Source: Synaphobranchus kaupii
Taxonomy: Eukaryota > Chordata > Actinopteri > Anguilliformes > Synaphobranchidae
Direction of reading: 5' to 3'
Assembly (NCBI GenBank): GCA_029718625.1
Contig: CM056381.1
Coordinates: forward strand, 59,204,157 to 59,268,156
DNA length: 64,000 bases
In this document: positions 23,330-37,059 of the stretch, piece after piece
How positions within the stretch are numbered: the stretch's first letter is position 1
Layout of the letters: each line of letters begins with the position of its first letter
Notes under the pieces: model-generated
Databases searched by the model: none
Seen by the model: only the letters and a program-made list of their open reading frames with translations
What the model was told of the DNA's origin: nothing
Program-made: the position numbers and the translations under genes

Positions 23330-26225
23330 TGATGTTTATGTATGTCATATTTTATTGATTTCAATAATAAATTCAATAATTTTCCCTCTAAAAACTAGAA
23401 AAAAGGCAGCAGTGTAATATCTAATACTGATTGAAATGTGAAAGCATGTTCTTCACTTATTTGAAAAAGCACTATGATATCTTGGTTAAATAAGGGACAA
23501 AAAGGCTTCTATCTTGCAACCAATGTTAGCAATTACATGGACATTTTCTTGGCTGGCTGAGTGTATGCTTATAATGACATCACATAATTAAATAAAGATA
23601 AGGTTCTACATGGTGTAGTCAAACAAAGCTGTTTACCCATTAAAAACACATTTCTTTTTTTTCCTTCTCTTACATTGCCACCTATCTTGTTAGAGACATT
23701 TTTAATCCCTTATTTTTCTAGTCTATTCCATATAATAGGCATTAGCACGCCAATAAAAACTCATAGAGCTTTATAGCTATAGTTGTTTGCCAATGTCAGT
23801 GTGTATTTCTGTAGTAGAAAACAATGACTTGCAATATGCATTTCTTCCTTCCACTAGAGTACAATTGATGTCAGTTAAAATAAATTAGTTATCACTACAG
23901 CTGTGTTTCATATACACACTGCAACTACAGCCTGGCAACCAAGAACGAACCAGCAATTCAATACAATTCCCTGAATTTGTCTCCTCTGTACGTAAATCCT
24001 ATTATCACATCAAACAGGTGGCAGTGTTGTACAGTGTAAGGAACTGGATTTTAATTAAATTCCCAGGTGGGTCACTGCCCTTGTACCCTTGAGCAAGGCT
24101 CTTCACCTGAATTACTTCCGTAAAAAATCATGCTGTATACATTTATAAAAGCTGTAAAATGTGAGACATATACTGTAAATAAACCAGGGCGTCTGCCAAG
24201 AAAATTACATAACAAATGCAAACCCAAATTGGGAGACCTTACCCTTTGATCCAACCTTCCTTGAACTGTGGTAAAACATTATTTTATGCAGTACCCTTGG
24301 GCTGTAAGTAATAGTAATTTAGCAGTTTTGAGAAATGGAATGCGGTTTTGTGTTGGCAGAGAAGAGTATTAATCTCCTCAACACACTGTTATCATGTGTG
24401 GCTGTACAGTCCCACCGCACAAGCATGTAATGTGAGCCTTTGCTGAGACCACACAACAGGTCATTTTTCTTAATCATACAGTAGTCCACCATCTATGATT
24501 TAAACACATAACCTTCCGGTAGCAAATGCCAATTATTCACCACTACTCCACACTAAAAACACACATCTTTCTTTTGGCTCTTCACAAAAACAGGCGGGTT
24601 CAACAATCACCAAAATTACTTGGCAAAACCTTTCATTTTTTTGTAAGTTAAAGTTAAGGATAAATGCTAATTGAACCTAGGCCTTAGTCTCCTTAACTTA
24701 GACAGGAGCATTAGCACCAGTCACTGCAGTACATTTATTCTAGTGACTTTTTCATTTTGGCCAAGGTTCGCTCACACACGGAGTCCTGGGGAAATGAAGA
24801 CGGTGACCTGGCAGGCTGTCAGGTCCAATGCCCTGCCCGACAAGAATTCTCAGCTCAGCCCGCTCACCACCAACACTGACGCATATGTGCTACAGTGAAG
24901 GCTGTGCCAACCATCCACTGCTGCCAGATGGTGACCTGAACCTGACGCAGGGACAACAAACAAATTGAAAAATATACATAATGCTTGTCCCTCTGACGAG
25001 GACCTTGCCCAATTTTAATTGAGCCAAAATGTCTGAAGATGATGACTGACAGTTATTGAGTCTTGAGTCAATGTGGGACCTTGAGTCAGTGTACGTTTGA
25101 CCGTATCTTTAATGCGGCCTAATGGTTACTGGTAACTTGTTTCCAGAAGAAGGTAGTGTAGACAAATGACTATGACAAATAGGGAGTGTATCACACATCA
25201 TCTGTCCATGGACAATGTTAAAGTAGCAATATAAAAGTATAATAAGTATAATTGTGCTTATGTGAAGGTCTTTCAGTGATGCAAAAGCCACTTTTGCTAG
25301 GTATCAGACTTTTTGGGGGAACTATAGATTAATTTGGGGCTTTCTAAACTGCCTCTTAGCAATAGATCTTTATTGAACTGTATGCCAGAGTACCTGTAGA
25401 TCTGTAGAGAATTTGAGTGAAATTCTAAACCCGAAGTGGAAGGATGAGAAGATCAATAGGGTGGAATAAAGTAGAAGATCAGTAGCCATGTGGCCTATGT
25501 TTTGACAAAGCATACATAATGCAGTAGGCTTGTCAGATATTATCTGTCAGACAACAAGAGGAAGACAAGACAACATAAACACAGTATGTTCTCTGAATGT
25601 TCAATGCAATGTTCAATACAATGATACATCATAAATCTATGATGCTATTACATAATATGATTGTTTATTTATCCCTTAACTATAGCACCCGCCCATATTC
25701 AGGTTCGAACATGGTTTAGTTTATTTGCATTCATTGCATTTTTAAATAATCTGGTCACACGATATACCTTTTTTGAAAGTGTTAAAACTCACAATTCTAT
25801 ATCTATGTATTTTACAATCCCGACGGTTCCTTATAGCGACAACGGTTCCTTATTTTGTAACATGACACAAAACAGTCTCAATCAAAACAAAATTTGCAAA
25901 ACAATGACTGAACAATGAATTTGCAAAAACTTCCACTTCCACTGTGTTTGAGCTTCTGTTACTTTGTTTCAGAAAAATCGGTTCTTAATATAACTAAACC
26001 TCAATCTGAATCTTAAATCAAATCACAAACTAAAAACCTGTAAATATTGTGCATTTACAGCAAATTTACAGGCTACTATGGGGAAATAATAGGCCAGAAT
26101 GACCTAAGTAAAAAGTCTGAGGTACACAGCATTACTTTTGATTTTCTCCAAACTGTCCAAGAAAAGTTAAATATTTATAAGGCATATTGTGGTGAAACAC
26201 AATGGGCCTCATTTATAAATATCGT
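23330..26225. other. Intron sequence, mostly unique
   Basis: Apart from the SINE at 24018-24200, I see no gene, RNA or transposon ends. Confidence 0.5.
24018..24200 (+). repeat. Fish SINE, decayed
   Basis: The order GTGGCAGTGTTGTACAGTG, TTCCCAGGTGGGTCACTGCC, TTGTACCCTTGAGCAAGGC and GGGCGTCTGCCAA is that of a common teleost tRNA-derived SINE with its 3' tail. The central tRNA-like B-box part is deleted. Confidence 0.7.
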
Positions 26226-26502
26226 AAAAAAGTTAAATACAGTAGATATGGATGGATAACTTGAAGGGTTTCTTCTCCTGACTTATTTTTCCCCCAGTCA
26301 TTTTCAAATTGAACACATACAAATGTTGCTCCTCCCATAAATAATCACATCTTATTTTTAGTTCCCCCATTTACTTATTTTTCAATAAGTTCAATAGGAA
26401 AATTAGTCAGGATAAACAACCCTTAAAGTGATCCATCCATATCTATTGCATATCTGGCAGCAGAATGATGGTTTGAGGCTCGTTTGATACCTCAGACCCT
26501 TA

Positions 26503-27475
26503 GGGCTCTATTTTAATAAACCAAACGCAATGGTGAACGCAAGAGTAATCGCTTGGCGGTATCGCTCTGAGGGCGTGTCGGCGAGAAATTTGGTAATTTC
26601 ATGACGGCAATCTTGGCGCACCTTATGGCGGTATTGCTAAAAGGCTGGGTTTAAACGTCCAAGGTGTGTCTCTATGGTAGCCAATCAAATTGTTGTTCTC
26701 ATGCTTTAAAACGCAATCGCGTTGGAACGCAATCGCTCCATGCAATTTCATAATGAGCAACCCAAACGCACTGGACCGTCAACGACAAGATTTTCCGCAC
26801 AGGAATCAGACATACTTGAAACAGAAGTACAGGCTTGGACTGTAGTAATGTATGGATCACAATCCACACCACCTCGTCTCCCAGAAGTTCGGAAGGCACG
26901 GGAGGAGGTGGCGAATGCATTAATTAGCCTACATTAGGTGATGTAGGCATAATTATGATTCAAATGGTAGGCTTATGATTCAACTGTGTCAATGTGTAAT
27001 TTATATATTATAGGCTAGTGGCCTACATGATCGAAAGTTTCTTGTAAGCTGTCCTGTTTTATTCTAGTAGTTTAAATTAAAATTAATTAATTAATAATTA
27101 TTATAGGCTATTTGTTCATTAAATGGAAGTGTAATGTTGGCATCACCTATAGACACTACATAGAACTACATGACGAATAAGTTACCAAATTGCCAGAGTC
27201 TATTGCGTTTCCGCTAAGAGGTGGTTCCAGCTGATCATAACGCAATGGGTTTTCGTTGGTTCAAATTGTCACTGAGCCGAAAGTATTTTAGAACACGCCC
27301 CAGACAGCGCCACCCATACCACTGCAGCGCAAGCGAAAGGATGTTATGTTGAGAATTTGTTGATCCTAGCGGTATTGCTGAGAAACGCCATAGCGCCAGT
27401 TTTAAGACGTTGATGCTGTCAACAAGCTTGCGTTTGACTATACCGTCACCTTGCGCTGGTTTGAAAATAGAGCCC
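26503..27475 (+). mobile_element. PIF/Harbinger element, 973 bp, encoding a Myb-like fragment
   Basis: The termini GGGCTCTATTTT and AAAATAGAGCCC are flanked by TTA on both sides (26500-26502, 27476-27478). The ends are related to those of the 12.7-kb element (GGGCCCTATCTT). No nuclease is present, but a piece of the second Harbinger gene is (next entry). Confidence 0.9.
26740..26937 (+). pseudogene. Myb/SANT-like protein fragment of a Harbinger element
   Basis: The 65-residue frame contains RFSAQESDILETEVQAW, then GSQSTPPRLPEVRKAREEVANAL. This resembles the trihelix/Myb-SANT-like domain of the DNA-binding partner protein encoded by autonomous Harbinger elements, where acidic FSxxExxxLxxEV is followed by xxWxxVA. 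The usual tryptophan before the final helix is replaced, and the protein stops right after the domain. Function is unlikely. Confidence 0.5.
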
Positions 27476-27854
27476 TTAATGTCTTACAGCCATTTTACCA
27501 ACCATGTATTCCATACTGTTCCAGCATAATTTACAGCTAAATCTAGTCCCATCCCCCAATTCCCATAGAGATCCATTCAAATGCAGTGATATGCGACCAA
27601 ATATTAAAAATCTAAAGGCACAGTCAACTTAGTGTATGTAAATGTCTGACCCACTGGAATTGTGATATAGTGAATCAAAAGTGAAATAATCTGTCTGTAA
27701 ACAATTGTTGGAAAAATGACTTGTGTCATGCACAAAGTAGATGTCCTAACTGACTTGCCAACACTATAGTTTGCTGACATGAAATCTGTGGAGTGGTTAA
27801 AAATGAGTTTTAATGGCTTCAACCTCAGTGTATGTAAATTTCCGACTTCAACTG

Positions 27855-28889
27855 CACCTGGTGATTGGCACACCTGGTGAAACAAAGGGGATGGGGTTAC
27901 ATTTAAAACAACACACTTTATATCATTCCCTCATCAAATATCATCCAGGCTGTTCCGTTGAAGCACAGTCTCATTAAATGTTGCCAAAATGCTGGCACCA
28001 TGTCCTTAATGGCAAAAGAGGCGAAAATAATTTACCTCGGTCTCTGGGCTTTGAGTCTCTGTAGGCATCTGCAGATATGACAGAGCAATTAATAACAGTC
28101 AGCGCTGCTGAGCCATGGTCATGTAGCAGGGCTCAGAGGAGAATGCGAGTCTGTTACAGAGGCCAACGTCACCCCCCTAGAGTGAGCGGAACGCGATTGG
28201 TTCCCTTGACTCAGGCCCTGGGTCTTTAGTGCAGCGAGCTAATTGCATCTTGTGTATTGTACTGCAGATGGCAAGGGCTGCAAGTTGAAACTCGCAACAG
28301 AGCTCCATCCCTCATTTTTCATAAACAAATCCTCTTCTGACTGACTCATCTGCAATAATCAGAGCTTGATTATATTTCATGTATGCACTACCAGTCATTT
28401 CAAGTGGGTCTGAATTGAAGGAACATTCAGAAGTCATAGAAACTGTTTTGATGCCATTGAGGTTTCTAAGGTTGTTTTCACACTTCGTCGTTTCGACCAA
28501 CCTTTCCAAACCCGATACAGATAATTCAAATTAGAAGTGTGAATGCTCTGAAAGCCCTCGGGCCTGCTGGATTGTTTGCTTAAATAGGCCTACATTTAGA
28601 TAGTCTCCTGGTCTCATTATGGTTTGGTAGAGAGTAAGCTTCTATATTTCTCAGTGCAATGTGAATGCTACAAGGCTTAGAGAACACTGTGTGAATAGCA
28701 TACTTGTGGCCAGATATGCAAGATAAACTTAAAAAAGTAACTTTTTTGCCTGATAGTTAATAGGGTTGGGACATACTTGAGTAAACTAGCTACTATGAGT
28801 AAATCATAAAATGTCCCACCCCTAATAGTTAACTATCACTGGTACAGCAAAGCATGCATTTAACAGCCAACGAAATAGTCTACTATTAA
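27855..28889. other. Intron sequence with no recognised feature
   Basis: The part at about 27990-28280 is less AT-rich than its surroundings and could be conserved non-coding sequence, but nothing in the sequence itself proves that. Confidence 0.4.
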
Positions 28890-30485
28890 AGGGGAATTCC
28901 ACCCAAAAACAACATTAACCTTATTGAACAGATCAAGGCGCAACTAATTAAATCTTTCTTTGTGGCTGGCCAAAAAAAAATCTGTACTGAGTTATTTGAA
29001 TATAAAGTTTAAAATTCGGTAAAGGTATATGTCATTTTGAAGTATACCTCTACCACTTCCTAATTTTTGAAAGACTACAGTGTTTTCAAGTGGGCATGTA
29101 AATTACATAGCAAGTAGGTGGAGCCAGCGAGGGCAGAATTGCTGCCCGCATCTCACTGTTCTGAATAGGAACACATCGTAGATCAAGCTAGCTATCGTTG
29201 CTATTTTATTATAATGTCATAAATTACATTGATATGCTACATTATTTCCTAAAGATGTTTTGGCTAACTAAACCAAACAGGACTCAAGTGCTGTCGGTTA
29301 CAGAGTGGAGCCCCTCCGGTATTCCCTGATTCCCTGTAGCCTACATCTTCCTCTGCCTTATTGAATCACCCGGTAAGGAACCATGTCAAATAATGTTACA
29401 TTATGATCCATGACCATTACGTAGACTAACATTAGCTAGCTGATCATAATTGAACGGTTTCGCTCTGAGCATTCCATTACAGAAGCAATGCATTTTTTCT
29501 GGGCTAGTGCGTTAGCTGTTGTTAGAAAAGGGTTTCTTGGCAAAAAACAAATTGGTTTTAAAATGTTTGCCATGGAGTAGGCTATAGTAGCTAACCTTGC
29601 ATTCGTTAATGAAAGGAGGTCAGATATCGGGGTGATAAATGTGTCGTTTCCATGTTTGTACCTACATCAGTGCGTTTGAGGTGCACTGGAAAAGTTTTGG
29701 CTTTGCTAGCAAACATAGCTAAAACAGCTAACAAGTAGTCTGCCACAATGACGTTTTAGCTTTTAATTGTATATGTTTAATATTCTGTATCGGCATGTTG
29801 GTCAATACAAAAGCATTTCATACTGAAAAACGGGAGGTATGGTTGATTTTCCGACATGGAACCGGGGTGCGTAGCCTAGCTAAGTGTTACAGACTTCTGG
29901 CTAGGCTGGCTAATGTTTTCACAATACCAAACTTAGATAAATAAAGGGCCGTATTTCCCCCCATTTTTCTAGAGACTGAGCTAATGATGGTGGTATTTTC
30001 TCAGTATAACTGTTACATTAGTGGCTAACTTCCCAGCGAGTTACGTGGCCTCTCTCGTCTCTAACTTAGAAACGCTGCAGACAGGCAGGCACTATACTTG
30101 CAGTAAAATGCCCAGCCCCTTGGCCTCCACTTCTGTAACGTCATTCAGTGGGCGTGGCAACCTGTTGTTTTACATTACATTACATTTATTTAGCAGACGC
30201 TTTTATCCAAAGCGACGTACAGTAAGTGCGTACAGGGACATCATCATCATTACAGAACAGACGAGGCAAAGCACATCCTTTGCATAATGTAGCAGCTATC
30301 CGTAGCAGTTTTAACTGTAAGCTTCGTGGCTGTTGTAGTTCATTCTCAGGCAAATACCTGGTACGTGTGCAGTAGTTTGGGGCTATATCTCTGCTCTCAC
30401 TACAGGTAGAAAGTTGGCTGAGAGCTCATTTTAATCAGGATTACTTTTCTACAAACCAAACATCATTTTTGGGTGCAATTCCCCT
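28890..30485. mobile_element. Kolobok-like non-autonomous element, 1.6 kb
   Basis: The ends AGGGGAATTCCACCCAAAA and the reverse of the right end AGGGGAATTGCACCCAAAA are flanked by TTAA (28886-28889, 30486-30489). TTAA duplication with an AGG terminus points to Kolobok rather than piggyBac. No transposase was recognised. A SINE-type fragment sits inside at 30170-30262. Confidence 0.75.
30170..30262 (-). repeat. Teleost dispersed repeat tail
   Basis: TTACATTACATTTATTTAGCAGACGC followed by TTTTATCCAAAGCGACGTAC is a sequence found very widely at the ends of fish SINE/LINE-type repeats. Here it is in inverse orientation inside the Kolobok-like element. Confidence 0.7.
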
Positions 30486-30489
30486 TTAA

Positions 30490-33400
30490 ATACATTACAT
30501 AAAGCTAATTGTAATATAACATGCTGCAGTGTAGCATAATGGGTTGAGAATTGGCCTTGTGAGCAAGGCCAATTCTGGATTTTATAGATTCAGTATATAT
30601 CCAGCTACATCAATACCTAAATGTAATGAGTGATGCTTTTTTACTGCTAATACAGAGCTTATCCAATATACACAAGATAACTTAAGAAAAAATGTTATTT
30701 CACATTGTTTCACTAGCAGATTTCATTCAAATGAAAATAAATGGAAACAGATTTAGATTTATTTGACATGTGTTTGTGTTATATAATTATGTAATATGTA
30801 TTGTACATAAATGTACTACAATACAATAAGAATTCTCTGTACTAAGTCATTTCATTGCAATTCCTAATTCCACAGTGCCTTGCTCTGATGATATTTGGCC
30901 GACAGAAATACATATTTTTATCCTCATGCAGAACAGCACATGTAAATCGTAAGTAGCACTGCAAATACTACACAATAACAATATTTCCTCTAGATAATTA
31001 CATGAATTAAACTAAACTAGCTCTTTCAACCACCCATAAATGCCATTTCCACTAGTTCTGACCTTCAGTGCAATTCTTGTCTACAGTTTCTCAAAAGCAA
31101 TACTGAAATAAGAGAGCTTTGCCATATATGGCCACATTGGCCAGTGCTCCAAGTGAATTTGAAATCCTGGCCTAATTTACCCAACAAATATAGACCCATG
31201 TCTAATCCTGCTTTTTTGGCTAAAATTGTCGATTGGGGTGGTTGCATCCTATAAAATGGCCTCATGAACTTCATTAGCTTTTTCAATCTGTATTTCACAC
31301 TAAGCACAGTACAGAGACTGCCCTTGATAAGGTGGTCAATGACTTACTGCTGTCCGCTAGCTGAACATCCTAATAATAATACACCCTAGTGCTGCTTTTT
31401 ACACGTCTCATCATAACATCCTCCTCTCACACCTTGCAAATACAATTGGCACCTCTGACACTACACTCCCTTGATGTAAACCTGACATCACCAACAGACA
31501 GCACTGTGACAGCATTGGTGGCCCCTCTTGCCCCTATTTATTCATATCCATTTGCCACGCCTTGGAAAAATTATTTGGCAGCATGGATTTCACCTTCATG
31601 CTATGTTGATATTATTATTATTTCTGTTAAGAATTTCATTTCTGTAGGAATTTCAAGGGTTAGAGCATAGGATTAAATCTAATTTATTCAAGTACTCAAC
31701 TGTCATAGATGATAATTAATAGTAAGGGGTTCATAGACAAGCGACAGGGCTGCAGGGGCCATATTTTCTCACTCCATGTTGATTATATTGAAGTTAAACC
31801 AGATGCATTTGTAATGTTCTGCTTGTGATCATTCAGTCTGCTTTAAACTATTTTAATGAAGCGTGTCAGTAATTCAAAATACACAAACGTTACTGAAAGA
31901 TTTCTGCTTGTAATTTTTAAAAATTAACAAGTTTCTTAAACTTATTTTTGTCACAAACTTTGAATTATGGCAGATGTATCAATAAAGTTTAAACAGCTGT
32001 TCCGATGGTGGTTTATATTACAATGCATTCATGTGAAATGGATTGCTAATCTCTAAGTAATAATGTGTTAGAAGTAAAAAAAATAACACAATTTGAACAG
32101 CAAGATTTAAACTGTGCCAATATTATATAGCCCCGAAAGCACATTTATTTTACAAGGGGACTTGGCAGATAACTGATAATCAAGTATCAAATCTAGATCA
32201 GCATTCAATTAACATGCAAATCAATACTAATCACTTAACCTCTGAGGGGTCCAAAGCCAGCGCAGTGTACACTGAGTCGCCAGGGCAGGAATTGAGGAGG
32301 CGTATGATAGGATCATAGATCACAAAGGTAACATCTCTGCGAACCATTGCCTTCACATCCTCAAGTGAAGGGGAAAAGCTAAGGAGTCAATGATGATTCA
32401 CCACAACATCACTCTCCCTTCCTTCTCATACCAATATCAATACCAACCACCCGTGGAACTATTGTTGGCACGCAGAATCACAGGTTTCTCTGTGTCAAGG
32501 TTCCCAGTTATTTCACAGAAATGGCCATTCCCTTTATCCTGCATTCTGAGAGCTGACTTGTGAGGCACGAGGATGCAAAGACGAGAAAGAGATGACAAAA
32601 AAAAGGAAAGAGGAGAATTCTGATAGATTACTCTGGCCTTCCGAGGCCGATGATTCCTCTGGGGCTGGCTGTCATGGAATTAATCGCCAAGCGATTGAAA
32701 GGGCCGTGGAGTCTGTTTGAAAAACCAGGAGCAAGTCACCATCCAGTACAACTCCAGATGTGGAAAATCTTTTTTATCATTTGAAATGCTTTCTGCCGTC
32801 TGTCTGGGTCTTCACGTTGAAGCAATAATTTTTATATGGAATCAGTGTCAAAACAACAGCCAGCACAACAGAACCATGGACATGTTTGAAGTAATTTTTT
32901 TTGTGTCTATCTTGTTGACCGGCAGATGCCGAAACACTGCCGATACAGCTCTCAGAGAGAATTTATTTAGTATTCACAAAAGCCGATGCCCAGACAGGGA
33001 TTTCACAACAGCCACTTCAGTGTCGCTTGTCTGGCACCTGCCAATGCGATTGTGCGCGTAATCCAAATGGCTTGGATCTGTCTCAGAAGCGGGGTGCCTC
33101 CAAGCTTTCTGAAGGTGGTCCCAGATCCTAAAGCCTACAGATGGTGCTTTTTCCCATGAATCTTCCGCCCTTCTCATCCTCGGCGTTATCGGGAGAACAA
33201 AAAGAAATGCCCTGTTGGCACGCCGTTTATTGCGTTAAATATGGAGTTGCATATGAGCAGTGAAGTCATAGTGTCGACGGACCATCTGGCTTTCAACTGG
33301 GGGTAGGATTAATGCATTCACACAACAAAAGATTCATCAATTCATGCAGGATGTGTCATCACTCAGTAAAAGAGACCAAACCTAACTTAGTTATAAAAGT

Positions 33401-33985
33401 TAACCCCTGATCAATGGCTGTATATGGAGCCAGATCACAGTGAAACAAAATGCTGTGCTGGGACTGTTAAGTCTTTATAGTCTTCTTGTAATTTCTGGGG
33501 TTCCAAGTGACTAAAAGACAGAAATCAATGCAGAAAATCTGGGAGGAGTGCAACAGAATCAACCCTTAAAACCTAAGTGTCTCCAATCAGACCAAGCAAT
33601 ATTTATTAATGTTACCTAATAATATGATGCAACCACAATTACGGACAAGATCAAGATCAAAATAATCTGACTCCACTGAAAAACCTTGAGGTTTCCACTA
33701 TGTGGAAAACTATGGGCTCTGTTTCTCTATGGCATAATTTAAATAGTGTGTCAGTAGAATTTGCCAGACAAATGTAAAAAAATGTCATCCTCTTTCCTAC
33801 TTAGCAAATCCTTAATGGCCCTTTTTAATACAATGCACAGTATTGCTCAAGTGCATACTGTCAGATTACTACCAAAGACAAAGTATTCATTAATTGTCAG
33901 GGGATCGCATTTTAAGAACAGTACACCTGTACCAAAGCTGTTCAGTCTTACTCACAGGGACCCCCCCACATAGTCTTAAGATAAT
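30490..33985. other. Unique intron sequence
   Basis: No mobile-element ends, RNA genes or convincing coding frames were found. The stretch at 32230-33300 is less AT-rich and may include conserved non-coding DNA; that needs a cross-species alignment. Confidence 0.45.
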
Positions 33986-34170
33986 AATGAATAATTAATT
34001 GAATTTATACAGCACCTCTGATCTCAAGATCCCAAAACACTTAACAGTGGAAGGGCATAAACTGAACTTAACTGCCAGCAATGTGTAATAGCCACCTGGG
34101 TGAAGCACAGCTGCCTATTTGTGCCAGAACACTCACACACACACGGAGAGAGATGTACTGGTAACCCATA
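33986..34170 (+). repeat. Dispersed repeat, left part (split by the 3.9-kb element)
   Basis: AATTGAATTTATACAGCACC followed by TCTGATCTCAAGATCCC and an (AC)n/GAGAGA stretch is a sequence I recognise as common in fish genomes. It continues after 38065. Confidence 0.55.
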
Positions 34171-35034
34171 TATGGGCCATTCTACAAAAGTCATGCAAAT
34201 TGCTGTCCCTCTCTGATAAAAGTAATAAATTGACCAATAAAATCTTTCAATGCTATATAATTCATTAGATCATGTTATGTTTTAATATAATCCAAGATAT
34301 AAATTGCAGTAATAATAGTTACATTTATCCAAAATCAACACTTATACTCTTGGGAGTATAAATTCCTATTGGGAGATGGCTGTCCCCACTATCAACCCTT
34401 AAACTGGTGCAATAAAAAATAATACCCAAAATATTTTTGCCAATTATTTGACTTGTCTCATTCAATAAATCATGTGAATTTTTATCAAATATAAGTTAAA
34501 ATAATGCAATCTATTTTGTAATAAATTTTATAATTCAAAAAACCTATGGGAAAAAATGCTGTCCCCAGTTTTTACATCACAACCGAAACGTACACTGTGC
34601 AGTGAACCTGCTTGTAGCCACACACACCTTTTTTTAACCAGGAAATTAGACAGCCTTCATATGAATCAAGGCCGCATGGTGAGTAGCTAGGTTTTAGCGT
34701 TTTGATATAATTGTCCTTCAAAGTATGAAAATTAGTCTGTGGTTTTTAGAGACATCACACCCAAACACCCAAGTTTTCATATTAGAGAAAAAAAGTTGAT
34801 TTCATAACTGTAGATTTGATTAAAAGGAAGGTGCACCTGCACAGAGAAGTGGTTGCTAACCATGTGCTTGCTAAATCTTTTGTTTTGTGGCCGAAATTAG
34901 CCAAAATTGTCATAACCGAAACAGTCACTACCGAAACAAATGGTATTGTTTTGACAGGCCTGTTTCGGTTGGTGACACTTGTCCGTAAATTCTTATTAAA
35001 GACAATAAATAGTGAGACAATCAATGCACATGTA

Positions 35035-36574
35035 CAAACCTCAATTCCAAAAAAGTTGGGACAGGGAAATGTAAATAAAAACAGAAAGCAATGATTTGCG
35101 AGTCCTTTTTGCATTCAATTGAAAACAGTAAAGACAAGATATTTCATGTTTTAACTAATCAACTTTATTCTACATTTCATTCTCTATTCAGCTCATTCTA
35201 CATTTGATGCCTGCAACACCTCCCAAAAAATTTGGGACAGGGGCATGTTTACCTTTGTGTTACATCACCTGTCCTTTTAACAACACTCATTAATCTTTTG
35301 GGAACTACAACACTAATTGTTGTAGTTTTGAAAGCAGAATTGTTTCCCATTCTTGCTTAATATGAGACTTCAGCTGCTCACCAGTCCAGGGTCTCCATTG
35401 TCATATTTTGGGCTTCATAATGCGCCACACGTTTTCAATGGGAGACAGGTAGCACCCGCACTCTCTGACGAAGCCATGCTGTTGTAACACGTGCAGAATG
35501 TGGCTTGGCATTGTCTTGCTGAAATAAGCAGGGATGTCTCTGAAAAAGCGATTGTCTAGATCGCAGCAAATATTGCTCCAAAATGCATATGTACCCTTCA
35601 GCGTTAATGGTGCTTTCACAGATGTGCAAGTTACCCATGCCATGGGCACTAACACACCCCCATACCATGACAGACGCTGGCTTTTGAACCTTGTGTTGGT
35701 AACAATCGAGATGGTCCTTTTCCTCTTTGGCCGGGAGAACACGACGTCCATTATTTCCTAAAACAATTTGAAAGGTGGACTCGTCAGACCACAGTACACG
35801 TTTCCACTTTGCGTCAGCCCATCTCAGATGAGCCCAGAGAAGTCGGCGGCGTTTCTGGATGTTGTTGATATATGGCTTACGCTTTGGGTAGTAGAGTCTT
35901 AACTTGCATTTATAGTTGCAGCGACAAATTGTGTTTACTGACAATGGTTTTCTGAAGTATTCCCGAGCGCATGTGTTTATATTCATTATAGAAGCATGCC
36001 GTTTTTAATGTAGTGCTGTCTGAAGGATCGAAGGTCATGGGCATTCAATATTGGTTTACGGCCTTGCCCGTTTTCTCCAGATTCTCTGAATCTTTTACGA
36101 ATATTATGGATTGTAGATGGTGAAATCCCTAAATTCCTTGCAATCGTGTGTTGAGAAATGTTGTTCTTAAACTGTTGGACTATTCACTCATGCAGTTTTT
36201 CACAAAGTGGCGAACCCATCCTTGATCGTAAATGCCAGAGCCTTCGTGGATGCTCCTTTTATACCCAGTCATGATAGCATGACCTGTCACCTATTCACCT
36301 ATTTACCTGTGGAATGTTCCAAACAGGTGTTTTTTGAACATTCCACAACCTTCCCAGTCTTTTTTATACCCCTGTCCCAACTTTTTTGGAACGTGTTGCA
36401 GGCATCAAATTTGGAATTAGCGTATATTTACAAAAATCAATGAAGTTGCTAAGGTAAAACATTAAATATCTTTTAAATATCGTTTTCATTTAAATATATA
36501 GACAAGAGAATTTACAAATCACTGCTTTTAATTGCATTTTACGTACTGTCCCACCTTTGGAATTCAGGTTTCAG
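35035..36574 (-). mobile_element. Near-complete Tc1-like transposon, dead
   Basis: The ends CAAACCTCAATTCC and the reverse of the right end CTGAAACCTGAATTCC lie between TA dinucleotides. The full length of about 1.54 kb and the order of transposase domains on the minus strand are normal for a Tc1 element. A fragment of the same family lies at 4429-4614. Confidence 0.85.
35401..36219 (-). pseudogene. Tc1 transposase, broken by a nonsense codon and frameshifts
   Basis: The start ATG at 36219 is followed by an in-frame TGA at codon 12 (36186-36184). Past it, the paired-type DNA-binding helices run to about 36010, including NISQHTIARNLGIS and STIHNIRKRF. The catalytic part from 35986 shows WSDEST (first Asp), SVMVWGC and FQQDNAKPHSA (second Asp). 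The Glu block SPIENVWRI near 35430 lies in a different frame. Otherwise it has normal DD34E spacing and length (about 270-340 residues in the family). It cannot give a working enzyme as it stands. Confidence 0.85.
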
Positions 36575-37059
36575 TAAGAGATGTCACAACCGCAACAATG
36601 TGGTCACAACCGAAACACCTGCTGTTTTGTAAAAATTTTGAATAATATGAATAATCAATCAAATATCCAAGATATTGTGCTGGTGAGGGTATATATAATC
36701 TCATAAATAAGAATCTATCAAATTAATGTGATCAAATCTGTCCATTTTATAGAGAACATTTGGACAGAGTTTTCACTAAATTTAATTAATCCAATGTTTT
36801 ATTTGATTTAAAGATTCAGGGTAATTGATTCATATTCAACAGCAGTCAAGATTTTTTTTCAAAAATGTCATTTTCAAAGGGGTGAATTAAACTTATCAAT
36901 TGGGTATGTAATTTTCTTTCAAAAGCAGGGTTTTACACCATGTTTCGGTTGTGACATATTTAGGAGCAGTCAGTAAATTCATCCGTATTCTGAAAAATTA
37001 CATGTGATTGCACTGTACATCTAGTATATTTATGTATCTCAGATAAAGTGTAACACATA

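Larger units (their letters stand above)
26226..27854 (-). mobile_element. Foldback element fragment interrupted by a Harbinger insertion
   Basis: The hairpin and right half of the foldback family are split at 26503-27475. The sequence resumes as CAGACCCTTAATG.CTTACAGCC and ends CCGACTTCAACTG at 27854. Removing the insert and one TTA restores the arrangement seen in the other copies. Confidence 0.8.

Noticed and set aside
32230..33300. Neuroligin alternative exon in the less AT-rich intron stretch
   Set aside because: No frame flanked by AG and GT resembles neuroligin insert or domain sequence.
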